A stretch of DNA of 64,000 nt from Janibacter hoylei PVAS-1 (GCF_000297495.1 NZ_ALWX01000001.1:1-64000); one strand, 5' to 3'; numbered from the stretch's first letter, positions 8,232 through 17,669 are shown. Notes: generated by a model not told the origin, from the letters alone. Numbers and translations: made by a program.

Positions 8232-9305
8232 CGCGAGCCAGCGCAGCACGGCGGCCTCCGCCGCGGTGATCTGCTCGACCGGGCAGCGCTCCTCGTCGTG
8301 GTGGGCGAGGTTGGGGTCGCCCGGGCCGAAGTTGACGGCCGGGATGCCGAGCGCGCTGAAGCGGGCGACGTCGGTCCAGCCCTCCTTGGGCCCGACGGGC
8401 ACGTCGAGGGCGGCGACGAAGGCCTGCGCCGCCGGCAGGTCGAGCCCCGGCCGGGCCCCTTCGGCGACGTCGCGCAGGTGCAGCTCGCGGCCGGGCAGCA
8501 CGGTCTGGACATAGGCGAGGGCGGCTTCGGTGTCCTTGTCCGGGCTGAAGCGGTAGTTGATGAGCACGCTGCAGCTGTCGGGGATGACGTTGCCGGCGAT
8601 GCCGCCGCTGATGCCGACCGCCTGGAGGGCCTCGTGGTACTCGAGGCCGTCGACGGTGACGGTCTGCTCCTCGTGGGCCGCGAGGGCGGCGAGCACCTCG
8701 TGGGCGTCGTGGATGGCGTTGTGGCCGTTCCACGGGCGGGCCGAGTGGGCGGCGATGCCCTTGGTGACCACCTCGACGCGCATCGTGCCCTTGCAGCCCC
8801 CTTCGACCGTGGCGTTGGTCGGCTCGAGGAGCACGGCGAAGTCCGCGGCGAGCAGCTCGGGGTCGGACTCCGCGAGCAGCTGCAGACCGTTGTAGACGGC
8901 GTCGACCTCCTCGGCCTCGTAGAAGAGGAAGGTGACGTCGCGGCTCGGCTCCTCGACGAGGGCGGCCTTGAGCTGGACGGCGACCCCGCCCTTCATGTCG
9001 ACGGTGCCGCGCCCCCACAGCACGTCGACCCCGCCGACCTGCTCACGTCGGGTCGGCAGGTTGGCCGGCTCGCTCGTCAGCGGCACGGTGTCGATGTGGC
9101 CGGCGAGCACGACCCGCTCGTCGCGGGCGAGGTCGGTGCGGGCGATGACCGTGTTGCCCCGCCGGATCACCTCGAGATGACGAAGGGGGCGCAGCGCGGC
9201 CTCGATCGCGTCGGCGATCGGCCCCTCCTCGTGGCTGACCGACTCGATGTCGCACAGCTGCTGGGTGAGGGTGACGACGTCGGCGGTGAGATCCAGGCTC
9301 GGCAT
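8229..9305 (-). CDS. dapE: Succinyl-diaminopimelate desuccinylase
   Basis: Zinc metallohydrolase that releases succinate from N-succinyl-LL-DAP, the penultimate branch step to meso-DAP and lysine. The 358-residue M20-family protein shows metal ligands and catalytic residues in their usual order: AGHIDTVPL (first His/Asp, about residue 72), GRGTVDMKGG (bridging Asp, about 102), EAEEVDAVYNG (catalytic and metal Glu, about 135), LLEPTNATVEGGCKG (about 161), and a C-terminal HHDEERC (last His). A dimerisation lid lies between, with SARPWNGHNAIH. ATG 9305 is supported by a leaderless -10 just upstream. It is divergent from dapD across three phased palindromes, so both DAP genes may share a regulator. 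Confidence 0.94.
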   Translation of the reverse strand: MPSLDLTADVVTLTQQLCDIESVSHEEGPIADAIEAALRPLRHLEVIRRGNTVIARTDLARDERVVLAGHIDTVPLTSEPANLPTRREQVGGVDVLWGRGTVDMKGGVAVQLKAALVEEPSRDVTFLFYEAEEVDAVYNGLQLLAESDPELLAADFAVLLEPTNATVEGGCKGTMRVEVVTKGIAAHSARPWNGHNAIHDAHEVLAALAAHEEQTVTVDGLEYHEALQAVGISGGIAGNVIPDSCSVLINYRFSPDKDTEAALAYVQTVLPGRELHLRDVAEGARPGLDLPAAQAFVAALDVPVGPKEGWTDVARFSALGIPAVNFGPGDPNLAHHDEERCPVEQITAAEAAVLRWLA

Positions 9306-9312
9306 GGAGCCA

Positions 9313-9318
9313 ACCCTA
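9313..9318 (-). promoter_or_regulatory. -10 element TAGGGT for dapE
   Basis: 7-nt spacer to ATG 9305 on the minus strand. It lies 57 nt from the first 16-bp palindrome of the dapE-dapD intergenic region. Confidence 0.6.
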
Positions 9319-9374
9319 GGCGCTGCGCCCACCCGCCTCTCCCCCCCTCGCACGTACCCCCGGCTCCCCACCGC

Positions 9375-9455
9375 ATTTCCCCAGGGAAATCACCACCCCC
9401 CACCGCCATTCCCTCAGGGAAATCACCACCCCAGATGACATTTCCCTAGGGAAAT
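9375..9455. repeat. Three phased 16-bp palindromes between divergent dapE and dapD
   Basis: Copies at 9375-9390 (ATTTCCCCAGGGAAAT), 9408-9423 (ATTCCCTCAGGGAAAT) and 9440-9455 (ATTTCCCTAGGGAAAT, a perfect palindrome). Start-to-start spacing is 33 and 32 bp, close to three helical turns, and copies 1 and 2 are followed by the same CACCACCCC. The A/T-rich edges stand out in this GC-rich DNA. The arrangement suits an operator bound by a dimer in a cooperative array on one DNA face, positioned to control both dapE and dapD. It could also be a small intergenic repeat family. Confidence 0.7.
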
Positions 9456-9500
9456 GCGGGGCGGGGGATCACGGGTTGGTCGGCGCAGGCGGCCGTTTCG

Positions 9501-9506
9501 TAGGAT
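9501..9506 (+). promoter_or_regulatory. -10 element TAGGAT for dapD
   Basis: 7-nt spacer to ATG 9514, 46 nt downstream of the third palindrome, so a protein bound there would sit near or just upstream of the -35 position. Confidence 0.6.
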
Positions 9507-9513
9507 CTGGGCC

Positions 9514-10447
9514 ATGACGACGACGCGCGCAGCCTGGGGCCACGGCGTGGCCACCGTGACGACAGAGGGCACCGTCCTCGACACTTGGTACCCCGAGCCG
9601 GCGCTCGGCGAGGCCCCCGAGGCCACACAGGTCCCCCGAGGAGCTCGTGGCGCTCGCCGGCGAGGACGCCGCCCGCGGCGTGCGCACCGAGGTCGTCACC
9701 GTCGCCATCGACCTCGACGCGGCCCCCGAGGGCGCCTCCGACGCCTACCTGCGCCTCCACCTGCTCTCCCACCGCCTCGTCCAGCCCAACACGATCAACC
9801 TCGACGGCCTCTTCGGCCAGCTGAGCAATGTCGTGTGGACCAACCACGGCCCGTGCGCGGTCGATGGCTTCGAGACCACTCGCGCCCGGCTGCGCGCCCG
9901 CGGCCCGGTCCAGGTGACGAGCATCGACAAGTTCCCCCGGCTCACCGATTACGTCACCCCCTCCGGCGTGCGCATCGGCGACGCCGACCGCGTCCGCCTC
10001 GGCGCCCACCTCGCCTCCGGCACGACCGTCATGCACGAGGGCTTCGTCAACTTCAACGCCGGCACCCTCGGCACCTCGATGGTCGAGGGTCGCATCAGCC
10101 AGGGCGTCGTCGTCGGCGACGGCTCCGACATCGGCGGGGGCGCCTCGACGATGGGCACCCTCTCCGGCGGCGGCACCGAGCGCGTCGCCATCGGCGAGCG
10201 CTGCCTCGTCGGCGCCGAGGCCGGTGTGGGCATCGCCCTGGGCGACGACTGCGTCGTCGAGGCCGGCCTCTACGTCACCGCCGGCACCAAGGTCACGCTG
10301 CCCGATGGCGCCGTCGTCAAGGCCGCCGAGCTCTCCGGCCGCAGCGGCCTGCTCTTCGTCCGCAACTCCGTCACGGGCACGGTCGAGGCCCGCGACCGCA
10401 CGGGCCACGGCATCGCGCTCAACGACGCCTTGCACGCCAACGACTGA
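9514..10447 (+). CDS. dapD: Tetrahydrodipicolinate N-succinyltransferase, bridged across a C5 frameshift
   Basis: Transfers succinyl from succinyl-CoA to tetrahydrodipicolinate in the DAP/lysine pathway. The frame opens [19 protein letters not shown] and breaks at the C run 9633-9637. Dropping one C restores [20 protein letters not shown] and a 310-residue protein of normal actinobacterial DapD length. The C-terminal half is a left-handed beta-helix of hexapeptide repeats ([20 protein letters not shown], then [18 protein letters not shown]). [10 protein letters not shown] lies in the active-site region. Because the enzyme is essential in DAP-producing cells and the rest is intact, I treat the break as a sequence error. 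It pairs divergently with dapE. Confidence 0.92.
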
Positions 10448-10449
10448 CC

Positions 10450-11325
10450 GTGCCCAGAGCCGAGCACCCGCCGCTGGACGACGAGGGCGGGCCCCGGTGG
10501 CTGACCGCCATCGCCGCCCTGTGCGCGCTCGCCCTCGTCGGGGGCATCGGCCTCTGGTACGCCCGCGACCGCGTCGGTCTCTTCCTCGGTGAGGAGTGCC
10601 GGGCGACCGCGCTCGAGCAGAGCGTCAGCTTCCGACCCGACCAGATGAACCACGCGAGCACCATCGTGCTCCTCGGGGTCAAGCGTGGTCTGCCCGCCCG
10701 CGCCGGCACGATCGCCATCGCCACGGCGATCCAGGAGTCGAAGCTGCGCAACCTCTCCTACGGCGACCGCGACTCCGTCGGCCTCTTCCAGCAGCGCCCC
10801 AGCCAGGGCTGGGGCAACGAGACGCAGCTCCAGGACCCCGTCTACGCCACCAACGCCTTCTACGACGCCCTCGTCAAGGTCGACGGCTGGCAGGACATGG
10901 TCATCACGGAGATCGCCCAGGAGGTCCAGCGCAGCGGCTACCCCGAGGCCTACGCCGACCACGAGCAGGAGGGGCGGACCATCGCCTCGGCGGCTGAGCG
11001 GCCACTCCCCGGGCGGTCTCGCGTCTGCCGCCTCGACGGCCCCGAGGCCGCTGGCCGCCCCGACCGGCTCGTCGCCGCCATCACGGAGCAGACCGGGCAG
11101 ACGGCCACCGCCGACGGGCAGAGCGTCACCGTCGAGGCCACCGACGAGCGGCACGGCTGGGCCGTCGGCGCCTGGGCCGTCGCCCAGGCCAAGGCCCGCA
11201 ACATCACCAGCGTGCAGGTCGGCGACCGGGTGTGGACCCGCGACTCCGGCGACTCCGCGATGGAGTGGGGCTCCGCCGACGCGGCGCCTGCCACCCACGT
11301 GGTCATCACGCTCCACGAGGGCTGA
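10450..11325 (+). CDS. Membrane-anchored lysozyme-like (transglycosylase-fold) protein
   Basis: A 291-residue protein with a short cytoplasmic head, one membrane helix (WLTAIAALCALALVGGIGLW, about residues 17-36) and an extracellular domain. The domain contains GTIAIATAIQESKLRNLSYG followed by DRDSVGLFQQRPSQGWG, the Glu-containing first helix and the GLFQQ loop of a soluble-lytic-transglycosylase/lysozyme-like fold. Glu in IQESKL is the candidate catalytic acid. The C-terminal third (ERHGWAVGAWAVAQA, then WTRDSGDSAMEWG) looks like an additional small domain. Homologues are sometimes labelled heavy-metal transporter in databases, which the sequence does not support. GTG 10450 starts 2 nt after the dapD stop, so peptidoglycan precursor synthesis and wall remodelling are co-transcribed. 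Confidence 0.75.
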   Translation: MPRAEHPPLDDEGGPRWLTAIAALCALALVGGIGLWYARDRVGLFLGEECRATALEQSVSFRPDQMNHASTIVLLGVKRGLPARAGTIAIATAIQESKLRNLSYGDRDSVGLFQQRPSQGWGNETQLQDPVYATNAFYDALVKVDGWQDMVITEIAQEVQRSGYPEAYADHEQEGRTIASAAERPLPGRSRVCRLDGPEAAGRPDRLVAAITEQTGQTATADGQSVTVEATDERHGWAVGAWAVAQAKARNITSVQVGDRVWTRDSGDSAMEWGSADAAPATHVVITLHEG

Positions 11326-11348
11326 GCCCACCCCCTTCGCCGGACACG

Positions 11349-11386
11349 CGTCGGCCCCCTCCGCCCGAGAGCGAAGGGGGCCGACG
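11349..11386. terminator. Bidirectional terminator between the lysozyme-like gene and gltA
   Basis: Perfect 12-bp stem (11349-11360 with 11375-11386), 14-nt loop. An alternative outer pairing uses CCCCCTTCGC at 11332-11341 with the CGAAGGGGG word inside the hairpin. Confidence 0.75.
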
Positions 11387-11400
11387 TCACGTCGTCGACA

Positions 11401-12684
<1,284 letters not shown>

Positions 12685-12739
12685 GAAGTATCTACCCTTC
12701 GATCGTGCCGTGCCGCGGAGGCGGTGGCCCCGGGCATGC

Positions 12740-12755
12740 GTTTCACTGACGAAAC
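12740..12755. promoter_or_regulatory. Inverted repeat GTTTC-N6-GAAAC upstream of gltA
   Basis: A 5-bp dyad with a 6-bp spacer, 56-71 nt upstream of the gltA start. The A/T content is unusual for the surroundings. It is a candidate operator; the binding protein is unknown. Confidence 0.35.
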
Positions 12756-12825
12756 TACCTCAGCGGTGGTGTGGGTCACCACGCGGGGTGCCCCGTGCGG
12801 CCGGACCTGCGCGCCGCGCGACGGC

Positions 12826-13981
12826 TCAGCCGTCGAGGCGAGCGACGGCGGCGGCGATGCGCTCGTCGGTCGCCGAGAGCGCGACCCGCACGTGCTGCTC
12901 GCCGGCCACGCCGTAGAAGTCCCCGGGCGCGACGAGGATGCCCAGGTCGGCGAGCCGGTCGACGGTCACGCGCGAGGGCTCCCCCGCGGTCGCCCACAGG
13001 TAGAGGCCGGCCTCGGAGTCGTCGATCCGCAGCCCCCACCGCTCGAGCGCAGGGCGCAGCGCGGCCCGTCGCGCCCGGTATCGCTCGCGCTGCACGGCGA
13101 CGTGCTCGTCATCGCTCACGGCGGTGAGCAGAGCCCGCTGGACCGGCCAGGGCACGATCATGCCCGCGTGCTTGCGCACCTCGAGCAGGGAGCGCACGAG
13201 TGTCGGGTCGCCTGCGGCGAAGGCCGCGCGGTAGCCGGCGAGGTTGGACTGCTTCGACGTCGAGTAGACGACGAGCAGGCCCTCGTGGGAGCCGCCCGTC
13301 ACCCGCGGGTCGAGGAGCGAAGGGGTCGTCGGCAGGGCCGCGTCCCCGCCGCGGTCGCTCTGGTCGCGCCAGTCGAGCTCGGCGTAGCACTCGTCGGAGG
13401 CGACGACGACGCCGCGCTCGCGGGCCCACGCGACGACCTTGGCCAGGTGCTCGACACCGAGCACCTTGCCCGTCGGGTTGCTCGGGGTGTTGAGCCACAG
13501 CAGCTTCGGAGCGGTGGCCGCGGTCGTCGGGCCGAAGGCCGTCGTGGCATCGGCGGCGAAGGGGGTGGCCCCGGCGATCCGTGTCCCCACGTCGTAGGTC
13601 GGGTAGGCGATGCGGGGGAAGGCGACGACGTCGCCGGCCCCCAGGCCGAGCAGGGCCGGCAGCCACGCGACGAGCTCCTTGGACCCCACCGTCGGCAGGA
13701 CGCCGTCGGGGTCGACGCCCGGGGCGCCGCGCCGTCGCTCGAACCACTGTCCGATCGCCTCGCGCAGGTCCGCGGTGCCCCAGGTCTGCGGGTAGCCGGG
13801 GGGCGTCCGCGGCGTCGCGCAGCGCCTGCTGGACCACCTCGGGCGTGGGGTCGACCGGGGTGCCGACCGACAGGTCGACGATGCCCTCGCCCTGCGCCGG
13901 GTCGTCGGACGAAAAGGCTCTCGCCCGCTCCTTGGCCGGAGCGAGCGAGTCCCAGGGGAAGTCGGGCAGGGAGGAGATCAC
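12826..13981 (-). CDS. dapC: Succinyldiaminopimelate transaminase, bridged across a G6 frameshift
   Basis: PLP-dependent fold-type I aminotransferase converting N-succinyl-2-amino-6-ketopimelate to N-succinyl-LL-DAP. Two reading frames join when one base is dropped from G6 at 13798-13803. RDAADAP then continues as GYPQTWGTADLREAIGQWFE, giving 384 residues. The Schiff-base lysine lies in VYSTSKQSNLAGYRAAFAAG, NTPSNPTG is the substrate/PLP-binding Asn loop, and VVASDECYAELDW holds the PLP-binding Asp/Tyr. The start is GTG 13981, 13 nt after the fdxA stop. The fdxA-dapC pair is conserved in actinobacteria (Rv1177-Rv1178). With dapD and dapE nearby, three DAP-branch genes cluster within 6 kb. Confidence 0.92.
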
Positions 13982-13994
13982 GGGTGGCCCGTCG

Positions 13995-14321
13995 TCACTC
14001 GTCGTGCTCCTGCGGCGGCAGGGCCGCGACGATCGGGTGGTCCTTGTCGATCATGCCCATCTTGGCGGCACCGCCGGGGCTGCCGAGGTCGTCGAAGAAC
14101 TCGACATTGGCCTTGTAGAAGTCGGCCCACTCCTCGGGGGTGTCGTCCTCGTAGTAGATGGCCTCGACGGGGCACACGGGCTCGCAGGCGCCGCAGTCGA
14201 CGCACTCGTCGGGGTGGATGTAGAGACTGCGCTTGCCCTCGTAGATGCAGTCGACAGGGCACTCCTCGATGCAGGCCTTGTCCTTGAGGTCCACACACGG
14301 CTGCGCGATCACGTACGTCAT
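13995..14321 (-). CDS. fdxA: 7Fe ferredoxin FdxA
   Basis: A low-potential electron carrier with one [3Fe-4S] and one [4Fe-4S] cluster, 108 residues. Cysteine pattern: CVDLKDKACIEECPVDC (first half) and CVDCGACEPVCPVEAIYYED (second half). The C-terminal extension DTPEEWADFYKANVEFF continuing with DDLGSPGGAAKMG is typical of FdxA. The start ATG 14321 has a TAGTAT -10 only 7 nt upstream, sharing bases with the -10 of the divergent GNAT gene. It is followed by dapC in the same operon. Electron partners are not identifiable from the window. Confidence 0.96.
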   Translation of the reverse strand: MTYVIAQPCVDLKDKACIEECPVDCIYEGKRSLYIHPDECVDCGACEPVCPVEAIYYEDDTPEEWADFYKANVEFFDDLGSPGGAAKMGMIDKDHPIVAALPPQEHDE

Positions 14322-14328
14322 GCGGCCC

Positions 14329-14334
14329 ATACTA
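14329..14334 (-). promoter_or_regulatory. -10 element TAGTAT for fdxA
   Basis: 7-nt spacer to ATG 14321. Overlaps by 5 bp the plus-strand TACTAT at 14330-14335. Confidence 0.65.
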
Positions 14335-14335
14335 T
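14330..14335 (+). promoter_or_regulatory. -10 element TACTAT for the GNAT gene
   Basis: 8-nt spacer to ATG 14344. It shares 14330-14334 with the fdxA -10 on the opposite strand, so polymerase cannot open both at once. Confidence 0.6.
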
Positions 14336-14343
14336 GACGCCTC

Positions 14344-15348
14344 ATGAGCGACGTGACGGTGGGCCTCACCACAGGCGGGCGCGTCGCCGTCCGCTCCCGC
14401 ATCGACCCTCCGCCGGCCTGCGGCCCCACCCTCACCGACACCGTCGGCGAGCTGCTCCGGCTCGACGAGGAGACGCTCACCGTCCGCACCCGCCACGGTG
14501 ACGTCACCCTCCGTCGGGAGCACGTCGTCGCCAGCCGCGCGATCCCGCCACGCCCCGCCCGGCGCGGCGCACCGCACCGGGCCATCGGCATCGAGGACCT
14601 CCACCTCGTCATGACCCGTGGCCAGCCCGGCCTGGCGGAGGCTCGGCTCGGGGCGAAGGGAGCCGGCTGGCTCCTGCGGGCCGGCGCCGGGTGGACGGGT
14701 CGCTCCAACTCCGCTCTGCCCGTGGGCGACCCGGGCATGCCGCTCGACGCGGCCGTCGACGCCGTCGAGGCCTGGTACGACGAGCGCGGACTCCCCCCGC
14801 TGCTCATGCTCCCCCGCCCCCCGCGCGCGAGGACCGCGGACGACCCGCTCGGCGCACTGCTCCTCGTCCGCGGCTGGCGCGAGCTGCCTCCCGCGGACGT
14901 GCTCACCGGCCGCACCGCCGACCTCGTGGCACACGTGGACCCGCCGGCCGGGGTCAGCCTGACGAGCTCGGGGGCCCCGACGAGGCGTGGTTCACGGGCA
15001 GCTCCCCCCGCCTGCGCGACCACCTCGACGCGGCCCGGCAGGTCCTCGCCCTGCCGCCGCGGCAGGTCTTCCTCACCGCCCACGACGAAGGGGGGCGTCG
15101 CCGGCGTCGCGCGGGTGGCGATGAACGACGGCTGGGCCGGCGTCTTCGGCGTGCATGTCTCCCCCGCGCACCGCGGCCGGGGTCTCGGTCGCTGGCTCAC
15201 CGTCGAGGCGCTGCGGGCGGCCGAGCGCGCCGGCGCCACCCTCACCTACCTGCAGGTCGAGCAGGACAACGCCCCCGCCCAGCACCTCTACCGCAGCCTC
15301 GGCCTCACGCCCCACCACGACTACGTCTACCTCGCCCGCCGCGGCTGA
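14344..15348 (+). CDS. GNAT N-acetyltransferase with N-terminal SH3-like region (two compensating frameshifts)
   Basis: A 334-residue protein. The N-terminal 65 residues (RVAVRSRIDPPPACGPTLTD, LLRLDEETLTVRTRHGDVTL) form beta strands resembling the SH3-like domain seen on some actinobacterial acetyltransferases. The C-terminal GNAT core has the acetyl-CoA loop HVSPAHRGRGLGRWLTVEAL (Q/RxxGxG/A-like RGRGLG) and ends NAPAQHLYRSLGL. Between about 14960 and 15095 the frame is wrong. Adding one C near 14960 and removing one G from 15090-15095 restores GGPDEAWFTGSSPRLRDHLD and FLTAHDEGGVAGVARVAMND. The substrate is unknown. It is transcribed from a -10 that overlaps the fdxA promoter, so its expression is probably inversely tied to fdxA-dapC. 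Confidence 0.8.
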   Translation: MSDVTVGLTTGGRVAVRSRIDPPPACGPTLTDTVGELLRLDEETLTVRTRHGDVTLRREHVVASRAIPPRPARRGAPHRAIGIEDLHLVMTRGQPGLAEARLGAKGAGWLLRAGAGWTGRSNSALPVGDPGMPLDAAVDAVEAWYDERGLPPLLMLPRPPRARTADDPLGALLLVRGWRELPPADVLTGRTADLVAHVDPPAGVSLTSSGAPTRRGSRAAPPACATTSTRPGRSSPCRRGRSSSPPTTKGGVAGVARVAMNDGWAGVFGVHVSPAHRGRGLGRWLTVEALRAAERAGATLTYLQVEQDNAPAQHLYRSLGLTPHHDYVYLARRG

Positions 15349-15380
15349 GCGACTCCCTTCGAGACGGCGCTGGCGCGCCG

Positions 15381-15417
15381 CCCACGCGGGACGTGGGACC
15401 CACTCAGGGAGCGTGGG
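15381..15417. terminator. Possible hairpin between the convergent GNAT and VanW genes
   Basis: CCCACGC (15381-15387) can pair with GCGTGGG (15411-15417). A small GTGGG-A-CCCAC dyad lies inside the loop. Weak compared with the other terminators here. Confidence 0.35.
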
Positions 15418-15424
15418 AGGCGGA

Positions 15425-17176
15425 TCAGGGGTTGGTGCAGGTGACGTCGTCCTGGGGGATGTAGCGGGTGGTGAAGCTCGAGCTCTTCACCGTCTTGCCG
15501 TCCTTGATGAACTGGCGCCCGATGTCGACCGAAAAGCCGGGGGCCGGCGACTGGGGCACGCAGCCCTTCGTGTTGTCGGTGATCGTCTTGGGCGGCGTGA
15601 TGTTCTTGCGGGCGCTCTTGGTCGCCTTGATCTCGTCGTACTTCTTGCGGCCGTGGAAGGTCACGGTGACCTCGTTGCCGCTCACCGAGGCCGAGATGAG
15701 GATGCCGGCGCCGGTGTCGTTGGTGAAGCGGTTGTCGACGTCGGGCCACGAGATCGTCGCCTCGCGCCCCTCCGGGTAGCGGGAGATGTAGAAGGAGTGC
15801 GGGTGGAACTCCTCGATCTTGGCCCCGGAGAAGAAGACAGCGTTGAAGAGCGTCGTCGACAGCTGCGAGATGCCGCCGCCGTAGTCGTTGGTCAGCCGAC
15901 CACCGCTGATGACGCCGGCCTTCTGGTAGCCCTTGGCCGCGGTGCGCTGCCCGAGCTGCTGGTTGAGCGAAAAGGTCTCGCCCGGCGCGACGTAGGCACC
16001 GTCGAGCTGGCGGGCCGCGATCTTGATGTTGTTGGTCCGCACGCCACCCGCGTCCGGCAGGTAGGTCGTGAAGGTCGACAGCTCCTCCTGCGGGAGGGTC
16101 TTCTTCGCCTCGGCGGTCGTCAGCTCCGGCTGTGACTCCTGCGAGTCGGCGGCGACCTTGCGCTCGTCGCCCTTCTTCTTCATCGCCTCGACGACCTTGG
16201 CGCCCAGGCCGTCCTCCTTGAGCGCCAGTCCGGTGCTCGAGGGGGTGACGTCGAAGTCGGAGCCGCCGCGGTGGACCACCCCGGCGTCCTTGGCCTCGCG
16301 GAAGAGACCCGACGACGAGCCGGCCGACAGGGTCGCCTTGGCGACCTTGGCCTCGTCGACGCTCGCCGAGAGCCTGCCCTTGTCGTCCTTGATCGAGACG
16401 GCACCGGCGAGCTGGTCGGCCGGCACGGTGAAGGAGATGGTCTTGTCCTCCCCTTCGCCCTGCGGGTCGGTCGTCGTCACGGTCACCGGACCGGCGACGA
16501 GGGGCTCGAGGTCGTCCTTGGCGAAGCGGTCGATCTCGGCCTGGGTGAGCTGGGGCGCCGGCTCCGTGGTGGGTGCGTCGAAGGAGCGCTCGGCGGGCCA
16601 CTCATCCGCGATGGACTCGACCACCGCGTCACGGTCAACGCTCAGCCCGGGCTTGGAGGCGGTCTTCTTCACCGTCGCGCCCTCGAGGGTCACCTTGCCC
16701 TCGACCGGCTCCTTGTCGAGCATCGACGTCTTGGCGTCGACTGCGTCGGCGAGCGCCTGCTCGTCGACGGCCACCTCGACGTCACGCTCGACACCACCGC
16801 GCACGTGGTGCCACAGGTCGACGGGGTTGAGGCTGAAGCCGGTCAGCCCGTCGACGGAGCCCGCGTAGTCGTAGGACAGCCCGGCGTCCGCGGGCTCCAG
16901 CTCGACCTCCTTGCCGTCCACCGTCACGGTGACCGGCCGCGCCTCCTCGTCGGAGAGCTCGTCCTCGAGAGCCTGCTGCGCCTCCGACGGGGTCTTGCCG
17001 CCGATGGCCACCCCGCCGATGCGGGTGTCTGCAGGCACCTTGTCGCCGAAGTACAGCGCCGCCGCGGCGTACAGGCCGGCGAGCACCATGAGCACGAAGG
17101 CCACGGCCAGGAGGGTGCGCCCGCGGCGTGGACGATCGAGGACCTCGTCCTCGGTCCAGCTGTCGTGGTCGGTCAT
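15425..17176 (-). CDS. VanW-domain protein with peptidoglycan-binding-like (PG_binding_4) repeats
   Basis: A 583-residue envelope protein: cytoplasmic N-terminus, one membrane helix (TLLAVAFVLMVLAGLYAAAALY, about 21-42), then repeats of the PG_binding_4/YoaR type. Recognisable repeat starts are DTRIGGVAIGGKTPSEAQQA (about 51) and, after a spacer, a second segment in 200-330. The VanW domain follows at about 395-530, with FTTYLPDAGGVRTNNIKIAA, YVAPGETFSLNQQLGQRTAA and YGGGISQLSTTLFNAVFFSG. VanW-domain proteins are associated with the cell wall in glycopeptide-resistance clusters and elsewhere, but their biochemical role is unsettled. The start is 4 nt downstream of the flavin reductase stop, so it is the last gene of the typA operon. 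Confidence 0.85.
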   Translation of the reverse strand: MTDHDSWTEDEVLDRPRRGRTLLAVAFVLMVLAGLYAAAALYFGDKVPADTRIGGVAIGGKTPSEAQQALEDELSDEEARPVTVTVDGKEVELEPADAGLSYDYAGSVDGLTGFSLNPVDLWHHVRGGVERDVEVAVDEQALADAVDAKTSMLDKEPVEGKVTLEGATVKKTASKPGLSVDRDAVVESIADEWPAERSFDAPTTEPAPQLTQAEIDRFAKDDLEPLVAGPVTVTTTDPQGEGEDKTISFTVPADQLAGAVSIKDDKGRLSASVDEAKVAKATLSAGSSSGLFREAKDAGVVHRGGSDFDVTPSSTGLALKEDGLGAKVVEAMKKKGDERKVAADSQESQPELTTAEAKKTLPQEELSTFTTYLPDAGGVRTNNIKIAARQLDGAYVAPGETFSLNQQLGQRTAAKGYQKAGVISGGRLTNDYGGGISQLSTTLFNAVFFSGAKIEEFHPHSFYISRYPEGREATISWPDVDNRFTNDTGAGILISASVSGNEVTVTFHGRKKYDEIKATKSARKNITPPKTITDNTKGCVPQSPAPGFSVDIGRQFIKDGKTVKSSSFTTRYIPQDDVTCTNP

Positions 17177-17180
17177 CTCG

Positions 17181-17669
17181 TCACCTCGTGGTCGTGTAGC
17201 GGCTGCGGTAGTAGATCAGTGGATCATCTCTGCGGGCATCGGCGCTGCTCGACACGACCTCGCCGACGACGATCGTGTGGTCGCCGGCCTCGTGCAGGGC
17301 GTGCGTGCGGCACTCGAGCGTGGCCAGCGCGTCGTCGACGAGCGCGACCCCGAGCTCACCGCGGTGGTGCGGGACGCGCGAGAGCTGCCCCTGCAGGGGA
17401 CGCCCCCCGGTGCTCAGCCAAGTGGCGGCCGGCCGGCCCGCCGTCGGCATGATCGAGACCCCCCAGACCCCGGACGAGAGCACGGCGTCGTGCCACCCGC
17501 TGTCGTTGCGGACGCACACGAGCACGAGCGGCGGCTCGAGCGAGACGGAGGTGACCGAGTTGGCGGTCATCGCGTGGTCGTGCCCGTCCTCGAGCGTCGT
17601 CACGACCGTCACCCCGGTGGCGAAGTGGGCCATCGCGTGCCGCAGGCTCGTCGGGGTCACCCCGCTCAT
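17181..17669 (-). CDS. Flavin reductase-like FMN-binding protein
   Basis: A 162-residue split-barrel flavoprotein of the flavin reductase-like (two-component monooxygenase reductase) family. It opens LRHAMAHFATGVTVVTTLED and has the flavin-binding TANSVTSVSLEPPLVLVCV. Toward the C-terminus lies the HTIVVGEVV segment. It would reduce FMN or FAD with NAD(P)H and hand it to an unidentified oxygenase. ATG 17669 overlaps the mshB stop by 4 nt (ATGA), a strong translational-coupling signal. Whether it works with mycothiol metabolism is unknown; the coupling makes that worth testing. Confidence 0.85.
   Translation of the reverse strand: MSGVTPTSLRHAMAHFATGVTVVTTLEDGHDHAMTANSVTSVSLEPPLVLVCVRNDSGWHDAVLSSGVWGVSIMPTAGRPAATWLSTGGRPLQGQLSRVPHHRGELGVALVDDALATLECRTHALHEAGDHTIVVGEVVSSSADARRDDPLIYYRSRYTTTR

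Noticed and set aside
6954-9449. 831-codon plus-strand open frame over LOG/dapE
   Set aside because: Antisense shadow: repetitive Asp/Glu/Arg/Val composition of high-GC reverse frames, while the minus strand has complete LOG and dapE motifs.
9375-9455. CRISPR array (three regularly spaced repeats)
   Set aside because: Only three short palindromic 16-bp units with similar, not unique, spacers and no cas genes.
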